Assembly: GCA_021432635.1 (NCBI GenBank)
Contig: MU270096.1
Location: forward strand, 194,077 to 258,076
Source: Thozetella sp. PMI_491
Taxonomy: Eukaryota; Ascomycota; Sordariomycetes; Chaetosphaeriales; Chaetosphaeriaceae
Direction of reading: 5' to 3'
DNA length: 64,000 nucleotides
Part shown: positions 43,741 through 54,600 of the stretch, in pieces
Position numbering within the stretch: position 1 is the first letter of the stretch
Layout of the letters: each line of letters starts with the position of its first letter
The notes under the pieces: model-generated
Told to the model about the DNA's origin: nothing
Database searches by the model: none
The model's input: the letters and a program-made list of their open reading frames with translations, nothing else
Program-made: the position numbers and the translations under genes

Positions 43741-45137
43741 TTAAGCTTTGTTGTAGTACTGCGTCATATCATGCATCAGCCGCATGGTATCCTGCCAAGG
43801 TTACGATGGTTAGAACCCGTGACATCACTGAGCCAGTCCGCAAACAAATAGCCGGTTCATATGTAGAGAAAAGAGGACTTACGGTTGACCCCTGCGGTGC
43901 CACGAATTTCCCGTTTCGAATGTCTTCCTCCATGCCCTTGAGAAATTTAAATACTGGGTCTGTTTCCACCGCAGTTTCCGGATCTAGGTGTATGAGCCGC
44001 TTCAAATTCTCGGTAGATACGGGGTTAATGACCTCGTGCCAAATCTTCCGCCGGATCTCGTCGTACTTGTCGAGGATCGTATCGCCTGCGAGGCCCGCAT
44101 GGATGCCGTACAGAGCGTCATAGAGGCTGCCAATGTCGGCTATGCCACCTGTGAGCCCCATACCCCCGCTGTGCGCCCGTTAGCTAGAGAAGGCATTGGC
44201 CCTCGCTCAAGATGTCTTACAATGGATTGCACAAGTGCCCTGCATCAGCTGCGAGCAAGAACCTGCCTACTCGCATCTTATCCACGCACCGCTGGTGGAT
44301 CTTGTAGGGACTGAAATTCACAATCTTGTACTCGCTCGGCCCGGGGTGGCCGGGGAGAAACGTGGCGTATTTCCCAGGCTGCCTCGCTCTCAGCTCTTCC
44401 GTGGTTAGACCCCCAATCTCTCCATAAGTGACGCGGTACATCCCGTCCTTCTGTATTTTGGCGACCATGTGGTAGTGCCAGGGATGAATAAAGAACTGAG
44501 AATCATCGTAGTCGTAGGGAGAGAAGTCGTAGTACATGTTGGTCGCGACAATCTGCTCTTTCCAAGTCATGCCGGGGAACACGTCGTCCCCAAAGAGAAG
44601 TCTTCGGACCTTGCTGTTGGCACCATCACACCCGACAATGTAATCCGCCTCAAAGACTTTCTCCCCGTCGGGGGTTTCAACGCGCACCCAGGCGTGCTCT
44701 GCGGTTTCGCCTTGGTCAACGACCTTGTGCCCATAGCGTATGGTGGCCGTCGGCTGCGCATTCACTGCCCGCTCGAGTATAACGCCGAGCTTGTGCAGCG
44801 GCAAGCAAACCATGTGATACCGATCCGTCTGGGGATCCGGCTTGGTTTTGTCATTCAGCCAAACCCCGGGGGTCGCAACGAGACGCGTCTTGGCCTCGTC
44901 CAGCTTACGCCACGAAACCCCGTCCGGGAGAAACCCTTCCTCGCGCACCTCATCAAGAATGCCCGCGCGTTCAAACTCGTGCATGGACGAATCGGCATAG
45001 TGACTTGCACGGGGATTAGTGTCGAGCCCGTGTGTCATCTCAAGCAGTTCAACATTGATGCCCGCCTTGCCGAGTAGGACGGCTAGGAGCAGACCCGAGG
45101 GACCGGCGCCAACGATGATGATCTTAGACAATGGCAT
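43741..45137 (-). CDS. FAD-dependent aromatic-ring hydroxylase (PheA/TfdB family)
   Basis: Three exons (45137-44221, 44168-43883, 43791-43741) give 417 residues. The FAD fingerprint is KIIIVGAGPSGLLLAVLLGK. The second motif, DYIVGCDGANSKVRRLL, is the DG fingerprint that binds both FAD and NAD(P)H, and RFLLAADAGHLCNPFGGMG is the GD-type motif for the ribitol of FAD; here the usual GD reads AD. These three in order mark class A flavoprotein monooxygenases (PF01494) such as p-hydroxybenzoate or salicylate hydroxylases. There is no signal peptide. The last exon encodes only DTMRLMHDMTQYYNKA. It shares a promoter with the carboxylesterase and faces the ALDH end to end, so a joint catabolic or biosynthetic role is likely but unproven. 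Confidence 0.9.
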
Positions 45138-45624
45138 CACGAGTTCGCGTAGTATTTGTTTTACTCGCAATATCTTAGGAAAACGGCGAAAATGATTTTA
45201 AATATCAAGGCTACGCGGTGGTGCCCGAATCATCTTGTATTTGCCGAGTCCAGCCGCCTATGCCAACCACGCCACACGGTTCCCCGCTTCCCTAGACCCG
45301 GTCATATTAAGGAGCGTCTTCCCATATCAGGAGATCGAGAGACCAAAAGGACTTCTATATCAATTGCCGATTAGACGCGGGGAGTTGGAGTTCACTAGCG
45401 GGGCAACTAGATTCTCCCGGCTCCCGCCCCTCTCCAATTGTCCTACCCCAGCTGTCCTACCCTACCCCAACGGGGTTACCCATCAGGGGTGAAACTGTGT
45501 TTCGTCCACACTGAGGGGAATGGGGGAGTAGAAAAACCCCCGAGGTTTCCCTCCCCATCTAATCAGGTCTGTAAATCGACAGCACTCAAGGGCAACATCG
45601 GGTTAAGCAGGTGAATACACGAGA
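45138..45624. promoter_or_regulatory. Divergent promoter: FAD hydroxylase / carboxylesterase
   Basis: The two ATGs are only 487 bp apart in opposite directions. Possible control elements are an inverted CGG-N3-CCG pair at 45418-45426 (CGGCTCCCG), the kind of site bound by Zn2Cys6 proteins; a direct repeat TGTCCTACCC at 45439 and 45453 (14-bp period); and the palindrome CCCCAACGGGG at about 45465. Their role is inferred only from position. Confidence 0.5.
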
Positions 45625-47541
45625 ATGGCAGGTTTGAACGCGACACTTCAGCACCCTACCCTTGGGCTTGTGCATGGAATCCGAAGACCAGGAGCCTCAG
45701 CGGCTGTCGACCAATATCTGGGCATTCAGTACGCGGAGCTGTCTAATGGCTTCGCTAGAGGGACTCTGAAGGAGAAATACAACAGTCCTATTGAAGCGAA
45801 GAGCCAGGGGTATGTAAACAATGCATGGACCTTACGCTTTTACCGCTGCGACTAACAAGTAGCTACGCCCCAACACAGACCACTTCCGATCGCCAACCCA
45901 CAGAATTGTGACCTTGAGCAGCTTCTCCTCCAGCACAGCCTTCCCCACCCAGAATATTCATTCAGCGACACTGAATGTCTGAATCTCAACGTGAGCACGC
46001 CGGAGGGAGCCGGCCAAAGCCAGACAGACCCTGTTCCTGTGGTGGTCCTTATACATGGTGGGGGCTTTGTGACCGGAAGCGGGAGCTGGCCCCAATGGGA
46101 TCTTGGTGCATTGGTCGAGCGAAGCACTCTTTTGGGGAAGCCGATTGTGGCTGTCGGGATCAAGTAAGCCTAGCCTTGTTCCGAACTCCAGGGACTGGCT
46201 CGTCCTTGCGAGAACAGAGCACTGACCCAAATGGGGAGGTAGTTACCGACTTGGAGTATTCGGGTTTCTTACTTCGGAGACCATGCGCGCCGCCGGTTAT
46301 TCACCGAATAATGGCCTGCATGACCAGAAGCTTGCTCTGCGCTGGGTAAAGAAACATATTAGTGGATTCGGAGGAGATCCTGAGAGAATCACATTCCTCG
46401 GAAGCAGTATTGGCGGCGGTGAGATTCAAACTCCTAACCACGTATCCTACACCTGCAGAAAACAAGCTGACTTGCTGACCCAAAGGTTCCGGCTTCCTCC
46501 ATCTTCAGTCTGAAGAAGCATTGTTCAAACAGCTCGCAGCTTTGGGCGGGAGTGGGCTTATCCGGCCGGTTCCGCTGCAGGTCGCAGAAATTGCATACGG
46601 TATCGTGACAAAGGCCCTCGGAATTGAGTCGTTGTCTCCCGGCGATCAGATATCTCAGCTTGTTCAGCAGTCGACAAGTCTGGAGGCGCGAGAGAAGCTG
46701 ACCAACCTGCCGGCACCCATAAACGCCGTAGTCGATGGCGACTTTGTTCGGGCCGCGGCATCCTATTCAATGTTTGCGAACAGCGAAACATTGAAGAAAG
46801 ACCTGCCAGGCACCGGCTGGTGCGAGGCAATCTATATGGGGGATAGCCGCCTCGATGTAAGTCATGTTTATGCATATTGCTCACAGCAGAATAGTAACGT
46901 GTGTGCCATAGGGAATGATTTTTTACGTGACGGTTCTCGCTCCACGAAAAGACAATCTCTCGGAGAGTCTCGAGAAAGCCCTTATCGCCTCCTTAGGACA
47001 GAGCTCTCCCGAGATCCCAGCCATTCTTGAGGCTTACGGTATTGACAAAGCCAGTCCAAGCGATCTACCAATCGTGAACTTTTTGAATGATATCGGCTTC
47101 CGCCTGCCAGCGGAAACCTCCGCAAGGGCATGGGCTAGTCTTCAGAACGGCAGCAAGAGATCTCACCTGCTCCATTTCGATGTCCCGAATCCTTGGCCGG
47201 GCCCATGGCAGGGCCACGCCTCGCACGCCTTGGACTTGGCGTTTCTGCTGCAGAACTACAATGAATATTTAGGGCCCGGCCAGCGGGCTGCTGCGGAGCA
47301 GATGGCCGACGATTTCATCACGTTTGTCAACGGGAATTCCCCCTTCGAGCCGTTTGGGGATAAAAGCAAGGCTAGAACCTACTATGCGACCGCGGATGAC
47401 CAAGAGGTAGAAGTGTTCGAAGCCCTCTCGGGCGAGCGTCGCGTGCCAGTCGTTGCTTTGGATGAGATTGTGGAAAAGAAGCCAGATATGTTGGATAAAT
47501 TGCTGGATGCTATGGGAAAGTTGTTTCAGGGTGGCCTGTAA
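45625..47541 (+). CDS. Type-B carboxylesterase/lipase
   Basis: Five exons (45625-45809, 45879-46163, 46243-46418, 46486-46856, 46912-47541) give 548 residues, the usual family length (PF00135). Conserved blocks are YLGIQYAELSNGFARG, EYSFSDTECLNLNV, the oxyanion-hole motif VVVLIHGGGFVTGSGSW and NYRLGVFGFL. The nucleophile elbow reads FLGSSIGGGSG. It keeps the G-x-S-x-G pattern, but the usual Glu and Ala of GESAG are Ser and Ile. The acceptor of intron 1 was chosen at 45878, where KSQG joins PLPIANPQNCDLEQ in frame. There is no signal peptide, so it is probably intracellular, unlike many fungal relatives. The substrate is unknown. It is divergent from the FAD hydroxylase and close to the ALDH, which suggests hydrolysis of an ester in the same pathway. 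Confidence 0.9.
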
Positions 47542-47598
47542 GAACAAGATTACTTAGATGTGTCCTGTAAGCGGGCTCGCAGACCGCTGCCGATGGAC

Positions 47599-48804
47599 CT
47601 ATTTTTGTGCCTGCTTCTCCTCTTCCTCCTTTTGCTCCTTCATCACTCTGCGCCAGTTTTTAGGGTACCCGCGCTGGATTCGCCACTGCTCGCCCTCGGT
47701 CTTTGCATCTTCGAGAAGCTGCTCCCGCCACCCGCCTTTGACCTCCGTGTCCCATCCGATTCTACCAAAGTCCCAGTCCAGCAGGCCCTCGGCCCGGGCG
47801 CCGCTTGGATGGTCCAGCAGCCCGATTCCCACATCGACCAGGTCCGGGCGGTCGTCGACGGCGTAGAAGACAGCGGCTGAGCAGCGCGTGCAGAAATAGC
47901 GGCCGACGTCGGGTGAGCTGGCGTAAACGCCCAGCGTCCCCAGCAGCTCGTTCCGGGACTCAGTGGCCGTGACAGCATCCTTGAGCGCAGACACTGACGC
48001 GGGGAACGGCTCAATGCCAGAGGGGAACTCAATGTGCGAGAGCAGCGCAAAGGTCCAGTGAGCTAGGTCGGTCCCGAAAGAGAGGCGGCACGAGTCGCAC
48101 GCATCGGTGCTGGCGAAGTACTTGAAAGTCTTCGGGTTGACGAAGAATGGCAGTTCGGATTCGGGCAGCGAGGCGAGGTCCGTAGCACTCCGCAGCACGA
48201 GGTTGACGCCGCCGCAGTGGCACCGTAGGGGTGTCCGCTCCGGCGAGGCCAGCACCTCAGCCTCGGGGAACACGGAGGGAGGCGGCCAATCGTACGGGAT
48301 CTCCTCACCCGGCTGGCCATCATCTTTTGACCTTCGGACCCACCGCTTGGCCACGGTACCATCCAAGTGTTTGCGAAGCCACATAGAGGCCCCACCATCG
48401 AGTGTGTCGCCAACGAATATGTGGTTCGTGTACTTGACCAAGTTCGGCGCGTTTTCCAGAGAGCCAGTTATTACGTACGGAACATCTCCAGGCTTGAGAC
48501 CCTGGCAGAACATGGGGGTCGAGCAGGTCCTGCAGAAGAAGATGTCGACGTTCTTGGAAAAGGAGTATTTCTTGAGCGACGAAAGGTCCTCAGCAGGGTT
48601 GGGCCACTCCGCATCGACGAAGTATAATGACCCAGTCTGGTGCCTGCACGAGTTGCAATGGCAGCAACTTGCTTCTAGAGGCAGAGATGTGTTGTTCACC
48701 TTGGTGGTGAAGACGTGCGTGCGGCAGAGGCACCGCGCCGTAACGGTTGTCTCGTTGTCACTCATTGCGCCTTGATTCATGCCACGATCTATGGTTGCGA
48801 TCAA
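47599..48804 (-). CDS. Double GFA/CENP-V-domain zinc protein
   Basis: An intronless protein of up to 401 residues with two GFA folds (PF04828). The first has ARCLCRTHVF, ASCCHCNSCRHQTGS and FFCRTCSTPMF; the second has LRCHCGGVNLVL, DACDSCRLSFG and YFCTRCSAAVFY. In each, the C-x-C and C-x2-C groups match the zinc sites of glutathione-dependent formaldehyde-activating-type proteins. The ligands appear complete in both, so neither domain looks dead. The C-terminus is charged and rich in Glu/Lys. The activity of eukaryotic members is mostly unknown. Coordinates give the first ATG as an outer limit. With a TATA box only 33 bp upstream, ATGs at 48780 or 48765 (MSDNETT) are more likely starts. It is convergent with, and 57 bp from, the carboxylesterase stop. 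Confidence 0.88.
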   Translation of the reverse strand: MIATIDRGMNQGAMSDNETTVTARCLCRTHVFTTKVNNTSLPLEASCCHCNSCRHQTGSLYFVDAEWPNPAEDLSSLKKYSFSKNVDIFFCRTCSTPMFCQGLKPGDVPYVITGSLENAPNLVKYTNHIFVGDTLDGGASMWLRKHLDGTVAKRWVRRSKDDGQPGEEIPYDWPPPSVFPEAEVLASPERTPLRCHCGGVNLVLRSATDLASLPESELPFFVNPKTFKYFASTDACDSCRLSFGTDLAHWTFALLSHIEFPSGIEPFPASVSALKDAVTATESRNELLGTLGVYASSPDVGRYFCTRCSAAVFYAVDDRPDLVDVGIGLLDHPSGARAEGLLDWDFGRIGWDTEVKGGWREQLLEDAKTEGEQWRIQRGYPKNWRRVMKEQKEEEEKQAQK

Positions 48805-48836
48805 GCTTCGCCTGCGCCGAGGTAGAGAGACTAATG

Positions 48837-48844
48837 TTTATATA
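48837..48844 (-). promoter_or_regulatory. TATA box of the GFA-domain gene
   Basis: The minus strand reads AAGTATATATAAACATT. Transcription about 30 bp on would begin near 48805, right at the first ATG, which favours an internal ATG as start. Confidence 0.6.
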
Positions 48845-49519
48845 TACTTGTTCTGCGTGTCGCAGATGTCACCTTGACTAGCTTGACTAGATATTCACTA
48901 TTGTCAGAGGGCCAAAGTTACACCGGGCCAAGTACCGCGCCCTTCGCAACAGCCGGGCGGAGACCTTCGTATATTCGACAGCGCCCATTTTAGGGCCCAG
49001 AGACTAGGCGGATAGGCAATGCGGGGTTCTCACGACCCACAGCAGCCCTGGATGAAGATCCCTGCCTACTCTGTCGCGAACCAAGACACACAGGTTTAGA
49101 GACACGTAGATACCACAAATTACAAGGCGGGGCATTGATTCTGGACGCTAATCCACCAGGAACCGACGCGCTGGCTGTACCTTGGCGAAGGGTTATCTTG
49201 TATCATTACACCTTGGCGGAAGTTCCTCAGTCCACGACGTAGTTCAAGCCCTAGTTTGACTACCTGAACCAAGCAAGACCGTAGCGCATGACTGGACAAC
49301 GTATACTTCCCGTTTGTTGTATGTATGTACGGAGTACACAGGTATGTATTCCTGGCCGGACAAGGCTATTTGTGGGGCGACCGGCAGCGGGCGGCAAGGG
49401 CTTGGCAAGCTAACCACACAAGCCGTAGCACTCAACTTCGCCTACCTTAGGTCGCGTGCGAAGCGAGCCAGCCAACCAGCCAAGCCAGCCACCTATCCTG
49501 CTTGGGCACTCTGTGCTGG
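48845..49519. other. Intergenic stretch
   Basis: It contains the GFA promoter and the 3' region of the kinase-like gene. TACGGAGTA (near 49329) and TACCTTAGGT (near 49443) elements, which recur in non-coding DNA here, are present. No gene is recognised. Confidence 0.5.
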
Positions 49520-51058
49520 CTAGCGCTCAATGGACGGATCAAATACTTTATACGCCCCGGTGACTTGTAGATCTTGTTGGGGATCGTATCTGTCGTTGCT
49601 TGGAACGGTTCCGTACTTCTCGCACAAGAATAGTATATCGTTGTAAGCTCTGGCGGAGGAGCCTAGGTCAGCGATGATGGCCAACACCGTGCCTCCAAAG
49701 CGAGGAGCAGAACTTACAGTTGCCTCAACGATGTTCCGTAGTCACCCGCCGAACCGTTTATGTGAGATCTGACAATGTATAGCCGCAGCCGGTCATTGTA
49801 GTCCTCCTTTGGCTCCGACGGCTGGACGAGCTTGTCATAAGCCGCCTTATACTCGGGCTTCGTGACGAAATGTGTTGCCCACTGGCTCCTCCCTGTCGGC
49901 CGTGTTAGGCTTTGCGTGATAGTCCACTCTCTCTACACCTATCCCATTGCAGCGGGAGTGGAGACTTACAGGTTCCAAATTCCATCTCATTGTGGGCGTA
50001 TATGCATCCCGCATCAAAGATGATGATTTCTTTTGTGTTCCGGTCGATCGCGATGTTCTTCTCCCAGAAGTCGCCGTGCACCAGCGCCGGCCTGAGCTCG
50101 CGCCCGTCGGCCTGCAACGGGTCCAAGAGCCTTGGCACGACCACGTTGATGAGCTCCTCGCACGCGGCCTGGAACTCGGGCCAGGGCCCATGCTTCTCCA
50201 GGTCATACCTCATGACGTCTCTCAGCTGGTGCGTGAAGGACTTTGTCCAGCTCTTCTCCCACGTCACTGTTCTCTGCATCCGACCGCAGACGGTGGGCAC
50301 GGGAAACCCAAACATGCCATTCGCCGAGGTACCTTGGGTATGCATCTTCGCCACCATCGACAGTAGCTTGTCGGAGTCGGGCAGCTCCTCAAAGTCCATG
50401 TCGCGAAACTCGCCCAGGAAGAAGTAGGTTCGGTTGGCATCGTCGTCCGTTCTTGACTCGCCCCCCTCACTGCCTGAATCATCGCTGCCGTCCGATGAGG
50501 CAATCGACGTCCAGTCGCTGCCCGGATCGCTGCCGGACTCGCTGTCCGAGTCGTCGCTCTCATCAGAGCCCCTTTCTGCCCCTGCGGCATTTTTGTCCGC
50601 ATCTAAATCGTTCAGATAAGAGCCCCATGAGTAGGCTTCCGGGACCATGTCGGGAACCACCTCGAGGATCAGGCCACAGGAGACGTACTCTCCCTCGCAG
50701 ACGGCTCGAGCCCAGGGTCCTCCGGATGCAGTCTATAGTTGAACATGGCTCAGCTACCGTGCTCCCACTCGGTGTCGTGAAAGAATCGCCGTCTCACCTT
50801 GAGGAAATAGCTCTTGGGGGAACCATCCGGCAAGATGACGTCGACTTTTGCGGTTTTAGTCCAGGCAGAGTCACCAAAGCGCCTAGTCCCAACCACCCTG
50901 GTGCCTTCGGGCATTGCTGGATTGCGCGTTTCTCAGCCGTCCAGCCCAAAGGGGGAAAAGAGCAAAGGAGGGTGTGGCACATTCTTACTCCGGACAATAG
51001 CCTGGTTCAGGCGGAAATCCCCTACGATTCCCTCCACCCATTCTGATGTTTCGGACAT
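49520..51058 (-). CDS. Fructosamine-kinase-like protein kinase-fold enzyme
   Basis: Five exons (51058-50989, 50904-50798, 50732-49970, 49892-49718, 49649-49520) give 414 residues. The N-lobe block DSAWTKTAKVDVILPDG with KSYFLK supplies a candidate ATP-binding Lys, and GEYVSCGLILEVVPDMVPEA follows. The catalytic loop is LVHGDFWEKNIAID with the HGD Asp. IIIFDAGCIYAHNEMEFGTW contains the metal-binding Asp and is diagnostic of the fungal fructosamine-kinase (PF03881) family, which is related to APH and phosphorylates sugar amines on glycated proteins. An acidic Ser/Asp/Gly insert of about 60 residues lies between the lobes and is unusual. The intron ending at 49893 was placed so that GTW runs into RSQWATHFVTKPEY. 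It is divergent from the second NLR-like gene, 611 bp away. The true substrate is unknown. Confidence 0.85.
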
Positions 51059-51669
51059 TTTCTCTAAATCTCGGTCGTGATCAAGGCCAGCCACCCGTCG
51101 TGCTTTGTTGTGCTTTGATAAGGGGCTTCACGCGGAGGGTGGAGTGGAGGACCAGAGCCGCTGCCTTATCTACCTTACCCACCCGCAGCCCTGTGCGGGC
51201 GTCGCCGGTCTCGAGGGGGATGAGCGCAGTGCACAGCCCCGAGTGACAGAGTAGGGCAGGCGGTGTATTATGGTGCGATGCAGGGCCGGGCCGTGGGCAT
51301 TTTCTCGGGCGTTCTAGCGGGCGTGACATGCAGGCCTATAGGCTGGGGTTCCCATACGAATCCCCGTCAACCCCCCTGTCGCTCCTGCCACGGCCCATCC
51401 CTCCACCCCGCCTCCAATGGCTGTCGCGCACTAGTATGCGCTTGCCACGCCAGTATGCGCCAGTATGTGCCAGCCCTGGTCATGTTTTCTGGGGCTCAAC
51501 CTGCTCGGCCGTTGATAAGTTCTGGCGAGGTCCACACGCGGGCGCCTCGGCGAGTCCGTCGCAAGGCTCGTCGTGCTCCGCCGTCTTTTTCTTTCGTCCG
51601 TGAGGGTTGGATGCGACTGGTTTTGCGGAATTCCTGCAACAGGAAACCGCGCGTGTGAATTGTACGACC
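51059..51669. promoter_or_regulatory. Divergent promoter: kinase-like / NLR-like gene
   Basis: The starts of the two genes are 611 bp apart, so regulatory sequence is likely shared. The stretch contains a triplicated CAGTATGYGCCA-like run (about 51430-51470: TAGTATGCGC, CAGTATGCGC, CAGTATGTGC). No TATA box is evident. Confidence 0.4.
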
Positions 51670-54600
51670 ATGGTGGGTGACCTGTCCAACCGCTTGCTGC
51701 ATCTCCGGGTCGGCCGAGGCTGGGCGCATAGCTAACTTTTCAAACCCCTCCCCTATAGTTGCGGAAACTGTCAGAGATCCGGAGGAAGGGCAGCGATGAC
51801 AGTCGCCAGTCACGCTTCCTCCGCACCGGCTCCACGTCCAGCGCTCGTCTGTCGCCGAGTCCTTCTCGTACGATAGACGAGAGCAGCGAAAACATTCCCG
51901 AAGGGCTTTCGCGAGCGTCCACCAGCGTGACACTGGATGGCTCACGGCCCGGGAAAGGGGGCGAGCCCGATTCCGGGCCCCTGGGCCTCAATGTCGTTTA
52001 CACGCCGAACAACGGCCACAAGGCCGATATTGTCTTCGTTCACGGCCTAGGCGGCACAAGCCGGTGGACATGGTCGAAGAATAAGAACCCCGAGTTGTTC
52101 TGGCCCCTCACGTTCCTCGCACTCGAAGCCGACATCTGTCTCGCCCGTACCCTGACCTTTGGTTACAATGCCGCCTTCCACAAGTCTGGGGACGGCAAGA
52201 CGTCGGTGCTCGACTTCGCCGAGAACCTGTTGCATGATCTCAAGTACTCGGAAGATGCCAATGGGAAGAGTTTGAATATCGGTGCTGTGGGTGGAGTCTT
52301 GCCAACGTGCTCTTGGCCGACCTCAGGCTGATTGATTATGTCGAAAGGTTCCCCTAATATTCGTCTGCCACAGCATGGGAGGTCTCGTCGTCAAGGAGGT
52401 GAGAACAGTGCTACGCTTCCCATCTCGATCGAACTCGACTTACACACCTTGGGCAGGCATGCATCAAGGGCTCGGGCAGGCCCCAGTTTAAGCCCATCAT
52501 CGACGCGGTCGAGGCCATCGTGTTCTTGGCGACGCCGCACCGCGGGGCCCAAGTAGCCCAGCTGCTGAACAAGATCCTACAGTCCGTGATTATAACTAAT
52601 ACCAAGCAATACGTCTCCGACCTTCTTCCCACATCCTCTGTCCTAGAAAACCAGGCAGAAAGTTTCCGGCATATCGCCCACAAATTCAAGATCATGTCCT
52701 TTTACGAAACACAGCCGACGGCGATCGGCTTCAAGAACACCAAGATTGTAAGATTACATTCAGGAGATATCAAACCTTGCAAAGATCTAATTCCATGAAG
52801 ATGCTCCTGGGCAAGGAAACCTCCGTCCTGGGGTACCCTGACGAAATCTCTAGGGGGTTGGACGCAGACCACCACAACGTCTGCAAATATAACAGCCCCA
52901 AGGATCCCAATTACATCATTGTCAGAGGCGCACTTAGGATCCTTATGAAAAACATCGTTAAACGGCCGGATGAGAAGCCGGCGACAGACCGAAGATCTTC
53001 CGAGTCGCTGCAAGCCCTACTCGCCCTAGGGGAGATACCGACCAACGACCTACTTTTCTACCGTGGACAGTGGAAGGCTGGCACCTGCACCTGGATTCTA
53101 GACGACGAGGACTATCTCGACTGGTCCCAGAGCGAGGAGCCAGCATCCCGACTTCTGTGGCTCAACGGAGGAGCCGCAACGGGGAAGTCGGTGATATCCT
53201 CCTTCGTGGTCAAGACCCTCGAGGAAGGAGGTGCTAACTGCCAATATTTTTACATACGCCACGGTCAGCCAATGAAGCGGACGTTGAGCATGATTCTTCG
53301 TTCCATTGCGTTCCAGATCGCGCTGAGCTCGCCCGACTACCAACGGCAGGTATTCGCGTTGGAGGACGAGCAGCTCGATTTCGAGACCATGGATGCCAAG
53401 AGTATATGGGAGCGTCTCTTCAGATCGATTCTTTTCCGCATTCAGCTAGAACAGCGGTCGTACTGGGTTATAGATGCCTTAGACGAGGCGGATAACCCAC
53501 GAGCGCTTATAGAGCTTCTTTCTGAGCTTGTAGGCGCCTGCCCCTCGATCCGCGTGCTGGTGACGAGCCGCAACACACCCGAACTTGTAGCTGCGTTTGA
53601 GCCGCTATCACCAACCTCCATTGGCATCGACGGCCGCTTGGATGACATCCGCTACTATATCCGCCGAGAGGTCCTCTTCACGGGAAGCCCAGAGCTCAAA
53701 GAAAAGATCATTAAGCAACTACAGAAGCGGGCTCAGAACAACTTCCTTGTCAGTATATGCTGTCGCTGGACTTTCTGGTTCTCCGGCTCTTGCTTCCATG
53801 TTTGGACTACTGCTAACGTTACGTGTAACTAGTTTGTGAGTCTCGCCGTAGCTGAGTTGAATTCGTTGCAGAATCGAAGCTACGAAGAAGTAAAAGCAGC
53901 CATTTCAAGGTTTCCAAAAGGCATGGAGGCCTTCTATGACCGGATGGCGAGGTCCATCGCCATGAGCTCGCAAAGTGACAAAGCTATGGCGACCAAGGTT
54001 CTGCAGTGCGTCAACTGTTCGAACAGAGCCTTGACAGTCCCAGAGCTCGCACAGATCCTTGGCGAGGACAGGTCAAATAGCGATCATTTCAAAGCTTCGA
54101 TGTTGGGGGCCTGTTATGGCTTTATTATTGTCGACGAGGGAAGCAAGGATGAGCGTGGGAACGTTGCTCCCAGGGTCACCATGATCCATCAGACGTCTCG
54201 AGAGTACCTCCTCAGCGGCGAGGAGAGACCATTCCGACTGAATCTTCACACTGCTCACGCACAAATGTTCCAGAGCTGCATGGATCGCTTGATGAGTACT
54301 GATCTGAAGACCAAGGTCAAGCAATACCAGGATGTCGAGTTCCTCGATTACGCCGCCAACTTCTGGTCCTCACACCTTATTTCAACGCCTAGTCATGATA
54401 CCCACTCACAAGAGACTTTACAGAAGTTTCTCACCGAGCAGCGCTCCGGCAAAGAATGGATTCTGATTTGGATTCACTACCTTGCTGCTAGTAGGCAACT
54501 GCGAGTTCTCACTCAGGTCTCTAGGCACCTCTCAAAGCAAGCCTCAAGACTAAGCCATTTCGAGGCCGGGCAGAACGAGACGGGCCGGCAGACTCTGGAA

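Noticed and set aside
47560-47880. Plus-strand frame downstream of the carboxylesterase
   Set aside because: It lies antisense to the C-terminus of the GFA-domain gene and has no domain of its own.
50243-51046. 267-codon plus-strand frame
   Set aside because: Antisense to the kinase-like gene; Arg/Ser/Pro-rich shadow of the acidic insert.
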